Part shown: positions 32,453 to 44,508 of the stretch, piece after piece
Layout: each line of letters begins with the position of its first letter
How positions within the stretch are numbered: position 1 is the first letter of the stretch
Assembly: GCA_030248215.1 (NCBI GenBank)
Contig: JASANG010000157.1
Span: 163,455 to 227,454 of the forward strand
From: Enoplolaimus lenunculus
Taxonomy: Eukaryota > Nematoda > Enoplea > Enoplida > Thoracostomopsidae
DNA: 64,000 bases
Reading direction: 5' to 3'
Translations under genes and position numbers: made by a program
Notes under the pieces: generated by a model
The model's database searches: none
What the model saw: only the letters and a program-made list of their open reading frames with translations
Told to the model about the DNA's origin: nothing

Positions 32453-34070
32453 CTTAAGTATTCAGATTTTTCGCACAGTCCTAATTTACGCTTAACTAAT
32501 GTTAATATGCAAATTAGCTATTAACTATTCAATAATCGGTTTTGGAGGAATATAAACAATTTAATCAGATTGCTCGCAAGAAACCCCTCAGTAACACTAG
32601 TAACCAATGTAATAATCAGGGTGTAACCGAACGTCCGTTTCTGGAACAAATCGGTTTCCGTTACGTCACAGACATAACGGAATTTCTGTTATTTGTTTAC
32701 AGAAAATTCGTCATTAGCTATTAGCTAACTATTCAATTATCGGTTTTGGATGCATCCGAAAAGTATTTAATACTAGATTTGATTGCTTGTAACTATTAAT
32801 AAGTGAAATTATTTAAAAAGTCCTAATTTAGGCTTAACTAATAAGCTAAATACACAACTTTGTAACACTACATGGTCAACGCTTAGGAGCGCTTTCCAAA
32901 TATTTTCAGAATATAGTCAGAAAATGCCCCTAAAAGGGTTCCGTGTTGCTACTTTCTAAACCTTGAATATGTAGTCATACACCCTAACACGCTATAGACA
33001 ACAATACTTGATACACCTGTACGACAATGAAGTAATATAAAACAAAGAAAGTTTCAGGCCACCATTTCGGCGTTTGTATCGCAGTATCCGGTACTTACTT
33101 CTATCACAGCGAGGTAACAGACGTTTTATAATTTAAGCCGCACACTATTCAAACAGTCGAACTCCTATTAAAAGAACACATGAGCCAAAAATGTTTCCAC
33201 ATTAATACAGAATTTAAAATAAACACGATGCGCAACATCTCAATTTACAAAATTCTGACCCGCTTTCAAATTTTATACTACTTTTATAGGTGAGTAATCG
33301 AAAGGTCGCTTGGCTTTCTCAATTCCATTCGCAGTCAAACAATTTTTAAAAAATGCAATAGCGACTAGTGCATACTGGCCTAAAACTGCTGAAAATTCCT
33401 TTACACATTGAAAATAAAACGTGTTTTGACTGCTTCATCAAAAAATACCACAATAATGCAATAATTTCGAATAATTTAACAAATGGATGAACCAATTTTT
33501 CAACGTCTAACGCACAATGGGTAAAGTTGGTAAGCAAAGGACCACCCACTCATAAACTTGGTTTTGACCCGATTTTATGTCCTACACAAAATTACGGGAA
33601 TCACACCACTATCCCATTTGTGGGATGTGTGGTTTTTTATAGCAATTGGAGGCTCCATGTATCAACATTTCTGTTTGCTAACTATTCAATTTTTGGTTTT
33701 GGATGTTTATAGACAATTTGGCCCACGTTACTTTTAGGGTCTTTTGGTGGGTCTATAAAAGAGTAGGTTTACATTCTAAACTATATTTTTTGCTTAGGCT
33801 TAGGCTTTAGCTTTAGGCTTTGGCTTAGGAACACGCTTTTGCAACGCTTAGGCTTAGGAATACACTTAATCTGCTGTTACGGCCCTAAGAGTAACAGCCA
33901 ACAATTTAATAAGATTGCTCGTACCGAAAACATTAAGTATGGAAATTAGATTGATTGTAACCTAAAAAATTAGTGAAATACAGTAAAAATTTATTTAGGC
34001 TTATTAACCAATTATGCAAGTTACCTATAGCTAATAAACCGGTATAATTTTAAAACCTCGCTGGAAGTTC
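32453..34070. repeat. Non-coding DNA with a dispersed TCGGTTTTGG repeat
   Basis: TATTCAAT-(A/T)ATCGGTTTTGGA motifs followed by an AATTTAAT / ATTGCTCG stretch recur at about 32526, 32728 and 33680, often next to TTAGCTATTAACTA or CTAATTTAGGCTTAACTAA. They look like fragments of one unnamed repeat family. No gene was recognised. Confidence 0.5.
33793..33859. repeat. Degenerate TTAGGC-type array
   Basis: GCTTAGGCTTAGGCTTTAG and variants (CTTTGGCTTAGG, CGCTTAGGCTTAGG) lie about 210 bp inside the inner end of the left arm, mirrored at 37658-37724. Confidence 0.65.
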
Positions 34071-34139
34071 AATCAGAATAAAAGTTTAGTTTTATATTTA
34101 AGTTCAGATTTTTTTTGAAGAGAGTTTATTATTTTTTGT

Positions 34140-36640
34140 TTTTTTTTGTTGTTGTTGTAGTCGAGTTTTAGTTTTTGGTTGTTTTTTTTGTAGTAGTTGT
34201 TGTAGTTGTGTAGTAGTAGTAGTTGTTGTTGTCGTTGTGGTGGTTGTTGTGGTAGTAGTCGTAGTAGTAGTGGTTGTCGTAGTTGTGGTTGTAGTAGTAG
34301 TAGTGGTGGTAGTTGTTGTTGTTGTTGTTGTGGTTGTTGTGGTAGTAGTCGTTGTTGTGGTAGTTGTGGTGGTAGTTGTGGTGGTTGTTGTAGTAGTTGT
34401 GGTTGTAGTAGTCGTAGTCGTTGTAGTAGTTGTGGTTGTAGTGGTCGTCGTTGTTGTTGTAGTAGTCGTCGTTGTAGTTGTGGTAGTGGTAGTAGTGGTG
34501 GTAGTCGTCGTTGTAGTGGTTGTTGTGGTAGTAGTCGTAGTTGTGGTAGTTGTGGTGGTGGTTGTAGTCGTTGTGGTAGTCGTAGTAGTAGTTGTTGTTG
34601 TGGTTGTCGTAGTTGTGGTTGTAGTAGTCGTAGTCGTTGTAGTAGTTGTGGTTGTAGTGGTCGTCGTTGTTGTAGTGGTTGTTGTGGTAGTAGTCGTGGT
34701 TGTGGTAGTTGTCGTGGTTGTTGTAGTCGTTGTGGTTGTAGTAGTAGTAGTTGTTGTAGTGGTAGTAGTCGTAGTCGTGGTTGTGGTGGTTGTTGTTGTC
34801 GTTGTGGTTGTAGTAGTAGTAGTTGTTGTTGTGGTTGTGGTGGTTGTTGTTGTCGTTGTGGTTGTTGTAGTAGTAGTTGTTGTTGTGGTTGTAGTGGTTG
34901 TCGTAGTTGTGGTAGTTGTGGTGGTTGTTGTAGTCGTTGTGGTTGTAGTAGTAGTAGTAGTTGTTGTTGTAGTGGTAGTAGTCGTGGTTGTGGTGGTTGT
35001 TGTTGTCGTTGTGGTTGTAGTAGTAGTAGTAGTAGTTGTTGTTGTGGTTGTGGTAGTGGTAGTAGTGGTGGTAGTCGTCGTTGTAGTGGTTGTTGTGGTA
35101 GTAGTCGTAGTTGTGGTAGTTGTGGTGGTGGTTGTAGTCGTTGTGGTTGTTGTTTTTGTAGTTGTTGTAGTTGTTGTCGTAGTTGTAGTTGTAGTGGTTG
35201 TCGTAGTTGTAGTTGTAGTAGTTGTAGTTGTAGTGGTTGTCGTAGTTGTAGTTGTTGTCGTAGTTGTGGTTGTAGTTGTTGTCGTAGTTGTGGTTGTAGT
35301 TGTCGTAGTTGTAGTGGTTGTCGTCGTTGTGGTTGTAGTTGTTGTCGTAGTTGTGGTTGTAGTTGTTGTAGTTGTAGTGGTTGTCGTAGTTGTAGTTGTT
35401 GTGGTTGTCGTAGTTGTAGTTGTTGTAGTTGTTGTAGTTGTTGTCGTAGTAGTCGTAGTTGGAGTATTGTAGTTGTAGTTGTGTCGTTGTTGTGGTTGTT
35501 GTTGTTGTTGTATTGTAGTAGTTGTAGTATTATTGTGTAGTTGTAGTGTTGTAGTTGTCGTTGTAGTAGTATTAGTTGTTGTTGTGGTTGTAGTGTAGTT
35601 GTAGTTGTCGTTAGTGGTAGTTGTATATGTAGTAGTTGTTGTGGTTGTAGTGGTTGTCGTTGTACTTGTGGTAGTTGTGGTGGTTGTTGTAGTCGTTGTT
35701 GTTGTCGTTGTAGTCGTAGTCGTTGTAGTAGTGGTTGTAGTGGTCGTCGTTGTTGTCGTTGTAGTAGTCGTCGTTGTAGTTGTGGTAGTGGTAGTAGTGG
35801 TGGTAGTCGTCGTTGTAGTGGTTGTAGTAGTCGTCGTTGTAGTTGTGTGTAGTTGTTGTATTGTGTAGTTGTAGTCTTGTTGTTTGTAGTGTTGTTGTTG
35901 TGTTGTAGTAGTCGTCGTTGTAGTTGTGGTAGTGTAGTATGTGTAGTCGTCGTTGTTGTGGTTGTAGTGTAGTAGTCGTAGTTGTTTGTTGTGGTTGTAG
36001 TGTTGTGTTGTATTGTAGTTGTAGTTGTTGTTGTAGTTGTTGTTGTGTAGTTGTTGTTGTAGTCGTTGTGGTTGTAGTAGTAGTTGTTGTTGTGGTTGTA
36101 GTGTGTTGTTGTTTAGTTGTTGTAGTCGTTGTTGTATGTAGTTGTTGTTTGTTGTTTTGTAGTCGTTTTTGTTGTTGTTAGTGTTGTAGTTGTTTGTTGT
36201 AGTAGTTGTTTTGTTGTGTGTTTTGTTGTTGTTGTTGTAGTCGTCGTTGTATAGTTGTTGTTGTAGTAGTTTAGTTTAGTCGTTGTAGTTGTGTTGTAGT
36301 GTAGTGTTGTGTAGTTGTAGTGTTGTTGTTTAGTGGTAGTTGTGGTTGTTGTTGTAGTCGTTGTGGTTGTAGTTGTTGTTGTGGTTGTAGTAGTAGTAGT
36401 CGTAGTTGTGGTGGTTGTTGTAGTCGTTGTGGTTGTTGTAGTAGTAGTAGTAGTAGTTGTTGTTGTTGTTGTTGTCGTAGTCGTTGTAGTAGTGGTTGTA
36501 GTGGTCGTCGTTGTTGTCGTTGTAGTGTTTTATTGTTTGTTGTTTTTTTTATAGTCGTCTTTATGGTTGTAGTTTGTAGTCGTCGTTTGTGGTTGTATGT
36601 AGTGTCGTCGTTTGTGTTTAGAGTTTAGTGTCTTTTTTTT
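34140..36640. repeat. (GTN)n wobble array at the palindrome centre
   Basis: From 34237 to 35472, 412 consecutive triplets are GTT, GTA, GTC or GTG with no exception. Further blocks follow at 35605-35868 and 36333-36535, with short phase breaks between. Only one position in three varies. The plus strand reads as Val; the minus strand, in the ACN register, reads as Thr. Five of the six frames are open. Long exact segments recur, for example 34481-34577 and 35051-35147. No start, domain or splice evidence supports a protein. Confidence 0.9.
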
Positions 36641-36900
36641 GTTTTGTTTTTTTTTGTTTTTTTTGTTTTTTAGTTTTTTTTCTACTTTTTTTTTTATCCC
36701 AAAATATACACAAACATAACAACCACGACAAACCAACCACACACACAAACCAACAACACGAACCACAACCAAAAAAAAAAAAGAAGAGACAAAAACAAAA
36801 AAACAAAACAAAACAACCACAAAAAAAAGATCAAATATACAATGAGATATCAAAAAGAGAAAAAAAATATAAAAAAAAAAAAAAAAAAAAAAAATAAAGA
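36613..36900. repeat. Poly-T then A/C-rich low-complexity junction
   Basis: A run of T with sparse G gives way at about 36700 to A/C-rich DNA (CAACCACGACAAACC, ACACACACAAACC) and then poly-A. This looks like a short, degraded reverse-complement counterpart of the GTN array. Confidence 0.75.
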
Positions 36901-37440
36901 TAAAAACCAAAACTAAAAGAATAAATGAAAAAAATATACAAAAGAATAATAAAAATTTACAAAAAAAAAAAAATTAATATATATTCTTGATATGGTCAAA
37001 AAGCAATAATAAATAAAACTGTATGCATATAAGTTCATATTCATATTTTATTAACCCGTTCGATGATACCTAGGGTTTCAAAAAACAAGGCGTATAGAGA
37101 AGTTAAATATTTATGCTAATAAAAATAACTTATTTCAACATAGGAATTAATGTAAGACGGTATCTTGCATTTTTAGGTTCCGAACAACAACGCTATATTG
37201 CTAACAATTTCAAGCAAAAATCATTAAAATATTCGTATCATAAAAATAACTTTTAAATTTATTATTTGTTGAACTGCAATAAAATATAATCACATATTCC
37301 GTTCTCGAAGTTCAATGTTTAATGTTTGTATTTGGATAGGTTGAAGTTCATCGTCCGCCTATCTCGTCGTCTATGAATCTAGAACTGCTAAATCGATTTT
37401 GATAAACTTTTGTTTAAAAGCTTATTATTCTGGAGTGTGA
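36901..37440. other. Unique AT-rich part of the spacer
   Basis: About 540 bp of ordinary-looking sequence before the right arm begins at GAGGTTTTAAAATTATACG. A faint, gapped resemblance (GAAGTTCA, AGAATAA, AAAGTTTA) exists to bases 34071-34110 across the axis. No gene was recognised. Confidence 0.6.
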
Positions 37441-37657
37441 ACTTCGCAGCGAGGTTTTAAAATTATACGCGGTTTATTAGCTATAGGTAACTTGCATAAT
37501 TGGTTAATAAGCCTAAAGTAAGATTGTTTACTGTATTTCACTAATTTTTAGGGTTACAATCAATCTAATTTCCATACTTAATGGTTTTCGGGTACGAGCA
37601 ATCTTATTAAATTGTTGGCTGTTACTCTTAGGGCCGTAACAGCAGATTAAGTGTATT

Positions 37658-37724
37658 CCTAAGCCTAAGCGTTGCAAAAGCGTGTTCCTAAGCCAAAGCC
37701 TAAAGCTAAAGCCTAAGCCTAAGC
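37658..37724. repeat. Degenerate GCCTAA-type array, right arm
   Basis: Reverse-complement copy of the TTAGGC-like patch at 33793-33859, with CCTAAGCCTAAGC units. Confidence 0.6.
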
Positions 37725-39073
37725 AAAAAATATAGTTTAGAATGTAAACCTACTCTTTTATAGACCCACCAAAAGACCCTAAAAGTAACGTGGGCCAAAT
37801 TGTCTATAAACATCCAAAACCAAAAATTGAATAGTTAGCAAACAGAAATGTTGATACATGGAGCCTCCAATTGCTATAAAAAACCACACATCCCACAAAT
37901 GGGATAGTGGTGTGATTCCCGTAATTTTGTGTAGGACATAAAATCGGGTCAAAACCAAGTTTATGAGTGGGTGGTCCTTTGCTTACCAACTTTACCCATT
38001 GTGCGTTAGACGTTGAAAAATTGGTTCATCCATTTGTTAAATTATTCGAAATTATTGCATTATTGTGGTATTTTTTGATGAAGCAGTCAAAACACGTTTT
38101 ATTTTCAATGTGTAAAGGAATTTTCAGCAGTTTTTAGGCCAGTATGCACTAGTCGCTATTGCATTTTTTTAAAAATTGTTTGACTGCGAATGGAATTTGA
38201 GAAAGCCAAGCGACCTTTCGATTACTCACCTATAAAAGTAGTATAAAATTTGAAAGCGGGTCAGAATTTTGTCAAATTGAGATGTTGCGCATCGTGTTTA
38301 TTTTAAATTCTGTATTAATGTGGAAACATTTTGTGGCTCAGTGTGTTCTTTTAATAGGAGTTCGACTGTTTGAATAGTGTGCGGCTTAAATTATAAAACG
38401 TCTGTTACCTCGCTGTGATAGAAGTAAGTACCGGATACTGCGATACAAACGCCGAAATGGTGGCCTGAAACTTTCTTTGTTTTATATTACTTCATTGTCG
38501 TGCAGGTGTATCAAGTATTGTTGTCTATAGCGTGTTAGGGTGTATGACTACATATTCAAGGTTTAGAAAGTAGCAACACGGAACCCTTTTAGGGGCATTT
38601 TCTGACTATATTCTGAAAATATTTGGAAAGCGCTCCTAAGCGTTGACCATGTAGTGTTACAAAGTTGTGTATTTAGCTTATTAGTTAAGCCTAAATTAGG
38701 ACTTTTTAAATAATTTCACTTATTAATAGTTACAAGCAATCAAATCTAGTATTAAATACTTTTCGGATGCATCCAAAACCGATAATTGAATAGTTAGCTA
38801 ATAGCTAATGACGATTTTCTGTAAACAAATAACAGAATTCCTATGTCTGTGACGTAACGGAAACCGATTTGTTCCAGAAACGGACGTTCGGTTACACCCT
38901 GATTATTACATTGGTTACTAGTGTTACTGAGGGGTTTCTTGCGAGCAATCTGATTAAATTGTTTATATTCCTCCAAAACCGATTATTGAATAGTTAATAG
39001 CTAATTTGCATATTAACATTAGTTAAGCGTAAATTAGGACTGTGCGAAAAATCTGAATACTTAAGATTATAAC

Positions 39074-40280
39074 TATAGATGGGCACCGGATATCCGGATA
39101 TGAAAAATATCTGGATATGTATCCAAAATGAAACGTGAATCCGGATATCCGAAATGCTTTTGTCTAAGAATTTTTTTGGAATAATTTGCATGGTTTCATC
39201 ACCAAAGTAGCTGGAGCTGATGAAAAAAATTCTGTATCCAAACCTCAGTCAGAATATTAAACCACATTCTTGCACGATTTAAAGTTTTGAACTCACCTTT
39301 ATTTGGTGCTGGAGTCATTTATGCGCTACAATTAGGAACAATTGACACTTAAGGACTCTAATTAGGGATACGGACTCCTATTGATTATGACTCAAAATGG
39401 GAACCCCCTCTTATTCGGGCCAATACAGTACTGGCATAATAAATACCGATTTTTAGAATTGTATCTTTTATGCTCATATCGGCCCATGTACTAAAGTTGG
39501 GCGCAGCGTTTTTCGCTCGGGATTTTGGGAAATTGGGATTTTGGGCGCAGCGTTTTTTGCTCGGGATTTTGGGAAATTGGGATTTTGGGCGCAGCGTTTT
39601 TCGCTCGGGATTTTGGGAAATTGGGATTTTGGGCGCAGCGTTTTTCGGTCACGGTTTTCTGAAATTTGGGATTTTGGGAAATTGGGATATTACCCGGGAT
39701 ATGGGGATTTTAGCCCCTTGAAAACGGAATTAAAGAAAATGTTTTTATGTAAGCAAGTTTCTCAGGTGTGGGAGAATCAAATGTGCCAATTTAGTTACAA
39801 AGGGGCAAAGCCTTCTTGCATCCGTCTGTCTATGGTTCCGTCAAGCCTACGCCCGAACCTAAGTATACACGTTAACTTTTTCCAGGATATTTGGATTTCA
39901 CAAGGAAAATTGGCAAATGACCCGTGATACTGCTAGTTTGGGAAGTTGGGATATTACCGGGAAATTGCGATTATGGGATACTGGGATATTACCGGTGAGA
40001 TTAGGATTTTGGGAAATTGGGATATTACCCGGGAAATTGGGAGGGATCTGTTCTCTACATGGGCCCTCATTTTAATTTGCTTGAGGGTCAGGGTATTTCC
40101 TTTAGAACAACAAATTAAAACAAGTGCTTAAGAAACGAAAATTGAGGTTCGGGAACTCAAAGAACACAAAATCGAGTTTTGGATATCCGAAATAGAAAAT
40201 TTCATTTCGGATATCCGGATAAATATTAGGCAAGAATTGCCGGATATCCGGATATGAAAAAATATCCTATGCCCATCACT
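39074..40280. mobile_element. hAT-like element, right-arm copy
   Basis: Bounded by ATTATAAC at 39066-39073 and 40281-40288, the complement of the left-arm target duplication. It is 10 bp shorter than the left copy because of small indels. Internal tandem units sit at about 39495-39650. Confidence 0.88.
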
Positions 40281-41966
40281 ATTATAACCCTGTAACCTTC
40301 ACCAATAAATAGCCAATAACTAAGTTGCAAATAAGTTTAATTGGAAACGTAACTAGGTCAAATTTCGAGTTTGTGCTTTTAAGATTGGAATGTTTAACTA
40401 GACTGATTAAAAATGTCTGGACTTCGCTCAATGCATGTATGTAGTTCTACTACGACTGGTATGCAGCCGAGACTTTTAAAGAACGCTCAATTGCTCATAT
40501 CGCTTAATGCTGACCTGCAACTTCTCCGGCTGGCCAACATTAATCGTGAATGTATGCCGTAGGGTGATTTTACCTAGTGAATATGTCTGTTGGCCGACAT
40601 CCTGTTAATGGTCTCTGACCATGTGGCTTAAATTTCTCCCACATCGCCGATTGATCATCCGTGAGTCACGTCAGGCCTGACCAATTCGCTAATAGACTCA
40701 ACACACCTGAGTTTTACTAGCAAAAATAATTAACAACCAACCAGTTGAATTTATAAAAATGCGTATGTATATGTATACTCATTGTTTTCGGTAAAATTGT
40801 TTTCCGAGTTTTTCTTTGTTTCGATTCAATAAAAATTTTTTCGAGTTTTTGCCTGGCTTGGTTCGGTAAAAGTTTTATTAAAGTAATCGAACTGAACCAA
40901 GGAAATACTCAAAAAGTTTTAACCAACCGATTAAAGGAAATAGATATAGGATCCAAACTGCGGTACATACCAAAGCAAAACAAGGCAAACAAGAGTGTAG
41001 TACGCGTGTGCACTCGCATTTTGGTGCGACATCCGCTCATCTATAAAATGGTCAAACATATACGACACAAAATAAATAAAATCAACACACAAGCTATCAC
41101 ACCAGCATTCATTCGAATGAACTGATATAATAACCAAAGTGTGGCAAGTTGGTTTCGTGTCCTAACAACGGTTTCGACTGGAATAAATATTTCTGCAAGG
41201 TAACACAACGTGTGGCTCTTCATAATCCAATTACCTACGCAATTGACAACTTTCACTCCGTTATTCAGTGCGTCAACGAATATACAGCTCCGCCTCTGGC
41301 AAAAAATCGACTATTCTCCATTGCTGGAAATATATTGGTGAAAAGTACAAGGAAAATTATATTAAACTACTATTTTTGACCAGAATCATAATATATTGCG
41401 CAGTTAATTTCATCCACATTGACATAAGTAAGCCAACTTAAATTTGACATTTTGTACAGTCCAACCTTCAAAAGTTTCACAAACTGATTAGCCGTGGCGA
41501 AAATTTTTTTACCTATAACGATGGAGCAAGTTATTCAAAATTTTTCAAAATGTCTTTACTCGTTTCTTCAAAACTATAATACGGTTCTTTAGAAAAGAAA
41601 ATGACAATGCGAGAGGTGTTCGCCTCGCAAAAAGGATTATCAATGTTAAATTAATTACACGTCAAATTTCACTGTTGGTCGAATGAGATGCTGGCCGAGT
41701 TAGAGAATACAACGCCGTTATGGTGCAATCATAAAACTGGAAGAGTATGCTTCGACGTTTACATTTGAAAAACAACTTAGCAGAACCATTTTGTAATAGA
41801 TTAGCTCTAAGACATCAACAATGACTTCCGATAGACAAAGCGGTCTTATAATGTAAACGTGTTTCATATGGTATTGCATCATGTATAAGCATAGTGGTTC
41901 AATATCACTCAATTAACTTATTTCCCACGGTACAGTATGAGAAACAAACATCATTCACACGATTTC

Positions 41967-44508
41967 TCACGCGTATTTTCCCACGTTCTTTGGCTTCATA
42001 CAACTTCCGGTGACCAGCGAAACAGGAGTTGCTGTCATTGCAGCTGCAGAAAATCCAATTGATGCAGCCGATCGTCTGACATTTTGCAATGGAAACCACC
42101 GTTCAAGACGTCGCTCACGTAAATGACGCATGCTTTTACGCGAAGTAGTTGCGGATACACTTGATCTTGTTCCACTTCCGGGTTCTGTGCTAGTGGAAGT
42201 AGTAGTAACAGTGGTAGATCCACCGGAACCAGGTAATGTTTGAAGGGTGTCTGCATCACACGATTGTAAGGAAGTTGAATAATGCGAATGCGAAAACGCA
42301 GAACACAACGTTTTCAAACTGATAATCGTTCCACCGAGGAATGAATTTTCACGCAAAAATTCATGATGCCAGACGGTAACTTCAAGATCGCGCGTTATTA
42401 AAATGGCTTGTGGAAGATTGTAATGGAACTGTAACAACGAAAACAGACAAACCAAATGCATATAAAAACACAGAGTATAATTAGGATAATAACTACAAAC
42501 TATGTGATCCCATCTGTCCCAACTGTCCAATCTGTCCGATCTGTCCCAAGTGTCCCAACTGTCCCATCAGTCCCAACTGTCCCAACTGTCCTATCTGTCC
42601 CATCTGTCCCAAGTGTCCTATCTGTCCCATCTGTCCCAAGTGTCCCATCTGTCCCGCTGTCCCATCTGTCCCAAGTGCCCATCTGTCCCAAGTGTCCTAA
42701 CTGTCCCATCAGTCCCACTGTCTTAATCTGTCCCAACTTTCCCGCTGTCCCAATTATATTTTTGGAATGTACTCCTGGTACATTGCTGTCCCGGGAAAAT
42801 GGGACGGGTACTCCTGGTACATTTCTGTCCCAGGAATATGGGACGGCAATTAAAGTAACATTGGCCATTAGGATAATAACTACAAACTATGTGATGTGCC
42901 AGGGTTCCATCGGAATTCCGATTCCGGCTGACTGCTGTTCCGATGCCGGAATTATGATTTTTCGCATATGAGTTTTTAAGATGACTGAACTTAGATTTTG
43001 TTTGTTTCGTTTTGTTTCGTTCATTTGCAATTATTCTGTTGGATTTTTCTTAGTAAATATTCCGAGTTGTTACGTGTATTCCGTCAGCTGTATAAATAAT
43101 TTTTACTGAAACTGTGAACAGTAACGGAAACAGGCATACTGCAACAAAAGTTAAGTCATAGACCTTAAGTTTTTTAATAGAATTACTAAAACTTGATTCC
43201 GATTCCGGTTCCGACAGAAAAACTTGATTCCGATTCCGGTTCCGACAGAAAAATTTGATTCCGATTCCGCTTCCGACAAAATCTCGTTCCCATACACATT
43301 CGACAGTACGCGCACTATGCTTGTAATGAAAGTGCAAACCATAATATGTCATTGCCTGTCACACCAAGCAGCGTTGTTTTGCACTTATTTGAATTGAATG
43401 ACACAATTAAACTTCAATTGTGTTTTAGAACCGGATACAATTTTCTTTGATGTATTTTAACCACAGACTAATGTCAAGGGCGGTGCTATACTTTTCGGCT
43501 ACTTTAATGTCGTACGGCGTTGTCTTACACTACCACAACGCATGTGTATTGCCACATGGCACAACATTTGCAAACAAATATTTTTTGAGTTGTGGCACCA
43601 TCCGGCGTCGAACGGCGGCGCTTGACAAGAATAGCATAACCCTAATTTTAGGTTTATGTGTGGCCAACTCAGTGTCAAGCAAGCACTAACCGTTTCATTA
43701 AACGTTGGATTAACGCTTGTTACTGTTTTTGTTTTCCGTTTCGTATAACGCACTGGATCTGGTCTGAGATACAGTTTGACATAGACATTCGGGTTCGAGC
43801 TATCACGACGTGACTAGAAATAACCAAATATGCAACATACAATCACTGACAGTATTTAGTCAGCAGTACTCGCGGTTGCCTCGGCGGTCCTGGTTTTACA
43901 ATTTGGCTGATTTGCCTCAAACTAAGGTTGTAACCGTGTGTACAACTGTTTGAAATTTAAATACAAGCAATCGCGGTTAGGGTCACGTTTAATGTTGCAG
44001 TAACCAAGAGCATTTCCAACGCGTTTGCGACCAATTGTGTCAAAGAAACAACTAATCGCGATCAGAGCCACTGTTCGGGTTGCGACGGAAATTACACATA
44101 AATCTATTCGTGACTGTATTAAAACATATGTTAAAAGCGTAGTTCACCCTACAAATTTAAACAAATTGTTGACTTGCAATAGCAATTCGGGTTAAAAAAT
44201 ATCGCCGCACTGCTTACAACGGCCATGCAGTTACTCAATATACTTATCGAATAATTCGCTTTTTGAAAACCTATCTCTAACAGGTGACACAGCTGGCAAC
44301 ATCCATTAGCGAATAAAGATGCTAACCAAATTGCGAACATGATTCACTTGAACGTTGAGAGAATCACTTCGATACAACAACGTTAATTTAATTTCACCAC
44401 AAATTTTCACCGCCGTTCTTGAAGTTTGTCCTGTGGCAGATTGGAGACCACCACTACACGGACCGGGTTCAATACGAATTTCTCGTTGATTTCCAGGTGT
44501 CGAAGAAT
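41967..44508 (-). CDS. PIK3C2: PIK3C2 C-terminal C2 exons, right copy
   Basis: Exons 44508-44327, 43813-43691 and 42428-41967 match the left-arm exons residue for residue, including the extended C-terminus and TGA stop. Confidence 0.85.

Larger units (their letters stand above)
7575..34070. repeat. Left arm of 26.5 kb inverted repeat
   Basis: Every landmark here recurs in reverse complement at 37445-63950. Mirror position sums are 71516 at 33.5 kb, 71519 at 29.5 kb, 71518 at 15.2 kb and 71521 at 9.8 kb. Net length drift is therefore only a few bases across 26 kb. Differences are scattered short indels and transitions. The outer edge lies near 7575, the inner edge near 34070. Confidence 0.95.

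Noticed and set aside
34206-35540. Long open frames of pure Val or Cys/Ser/Arg/Gly in the GTN array
   Set aside because: They follow automatically from (GTN)n. No start context, domain, splice signal or flanking gene supports translation. They are reported as a repeat, not as proteins.
36530-36910. Phe-rich and Lys/Gln-rich frames in the spacer
   Set aside because: They lie on poly-T and poly-A/C low-complexity DNA.
39470-39927. Trp-Asp-Phe-Gly-Lys repeat frames
   Set aside because: They are the internal 45 bp tandem units of the hAT-like element. Mirrored frames at 31.8-32.0 kb have the same origin.
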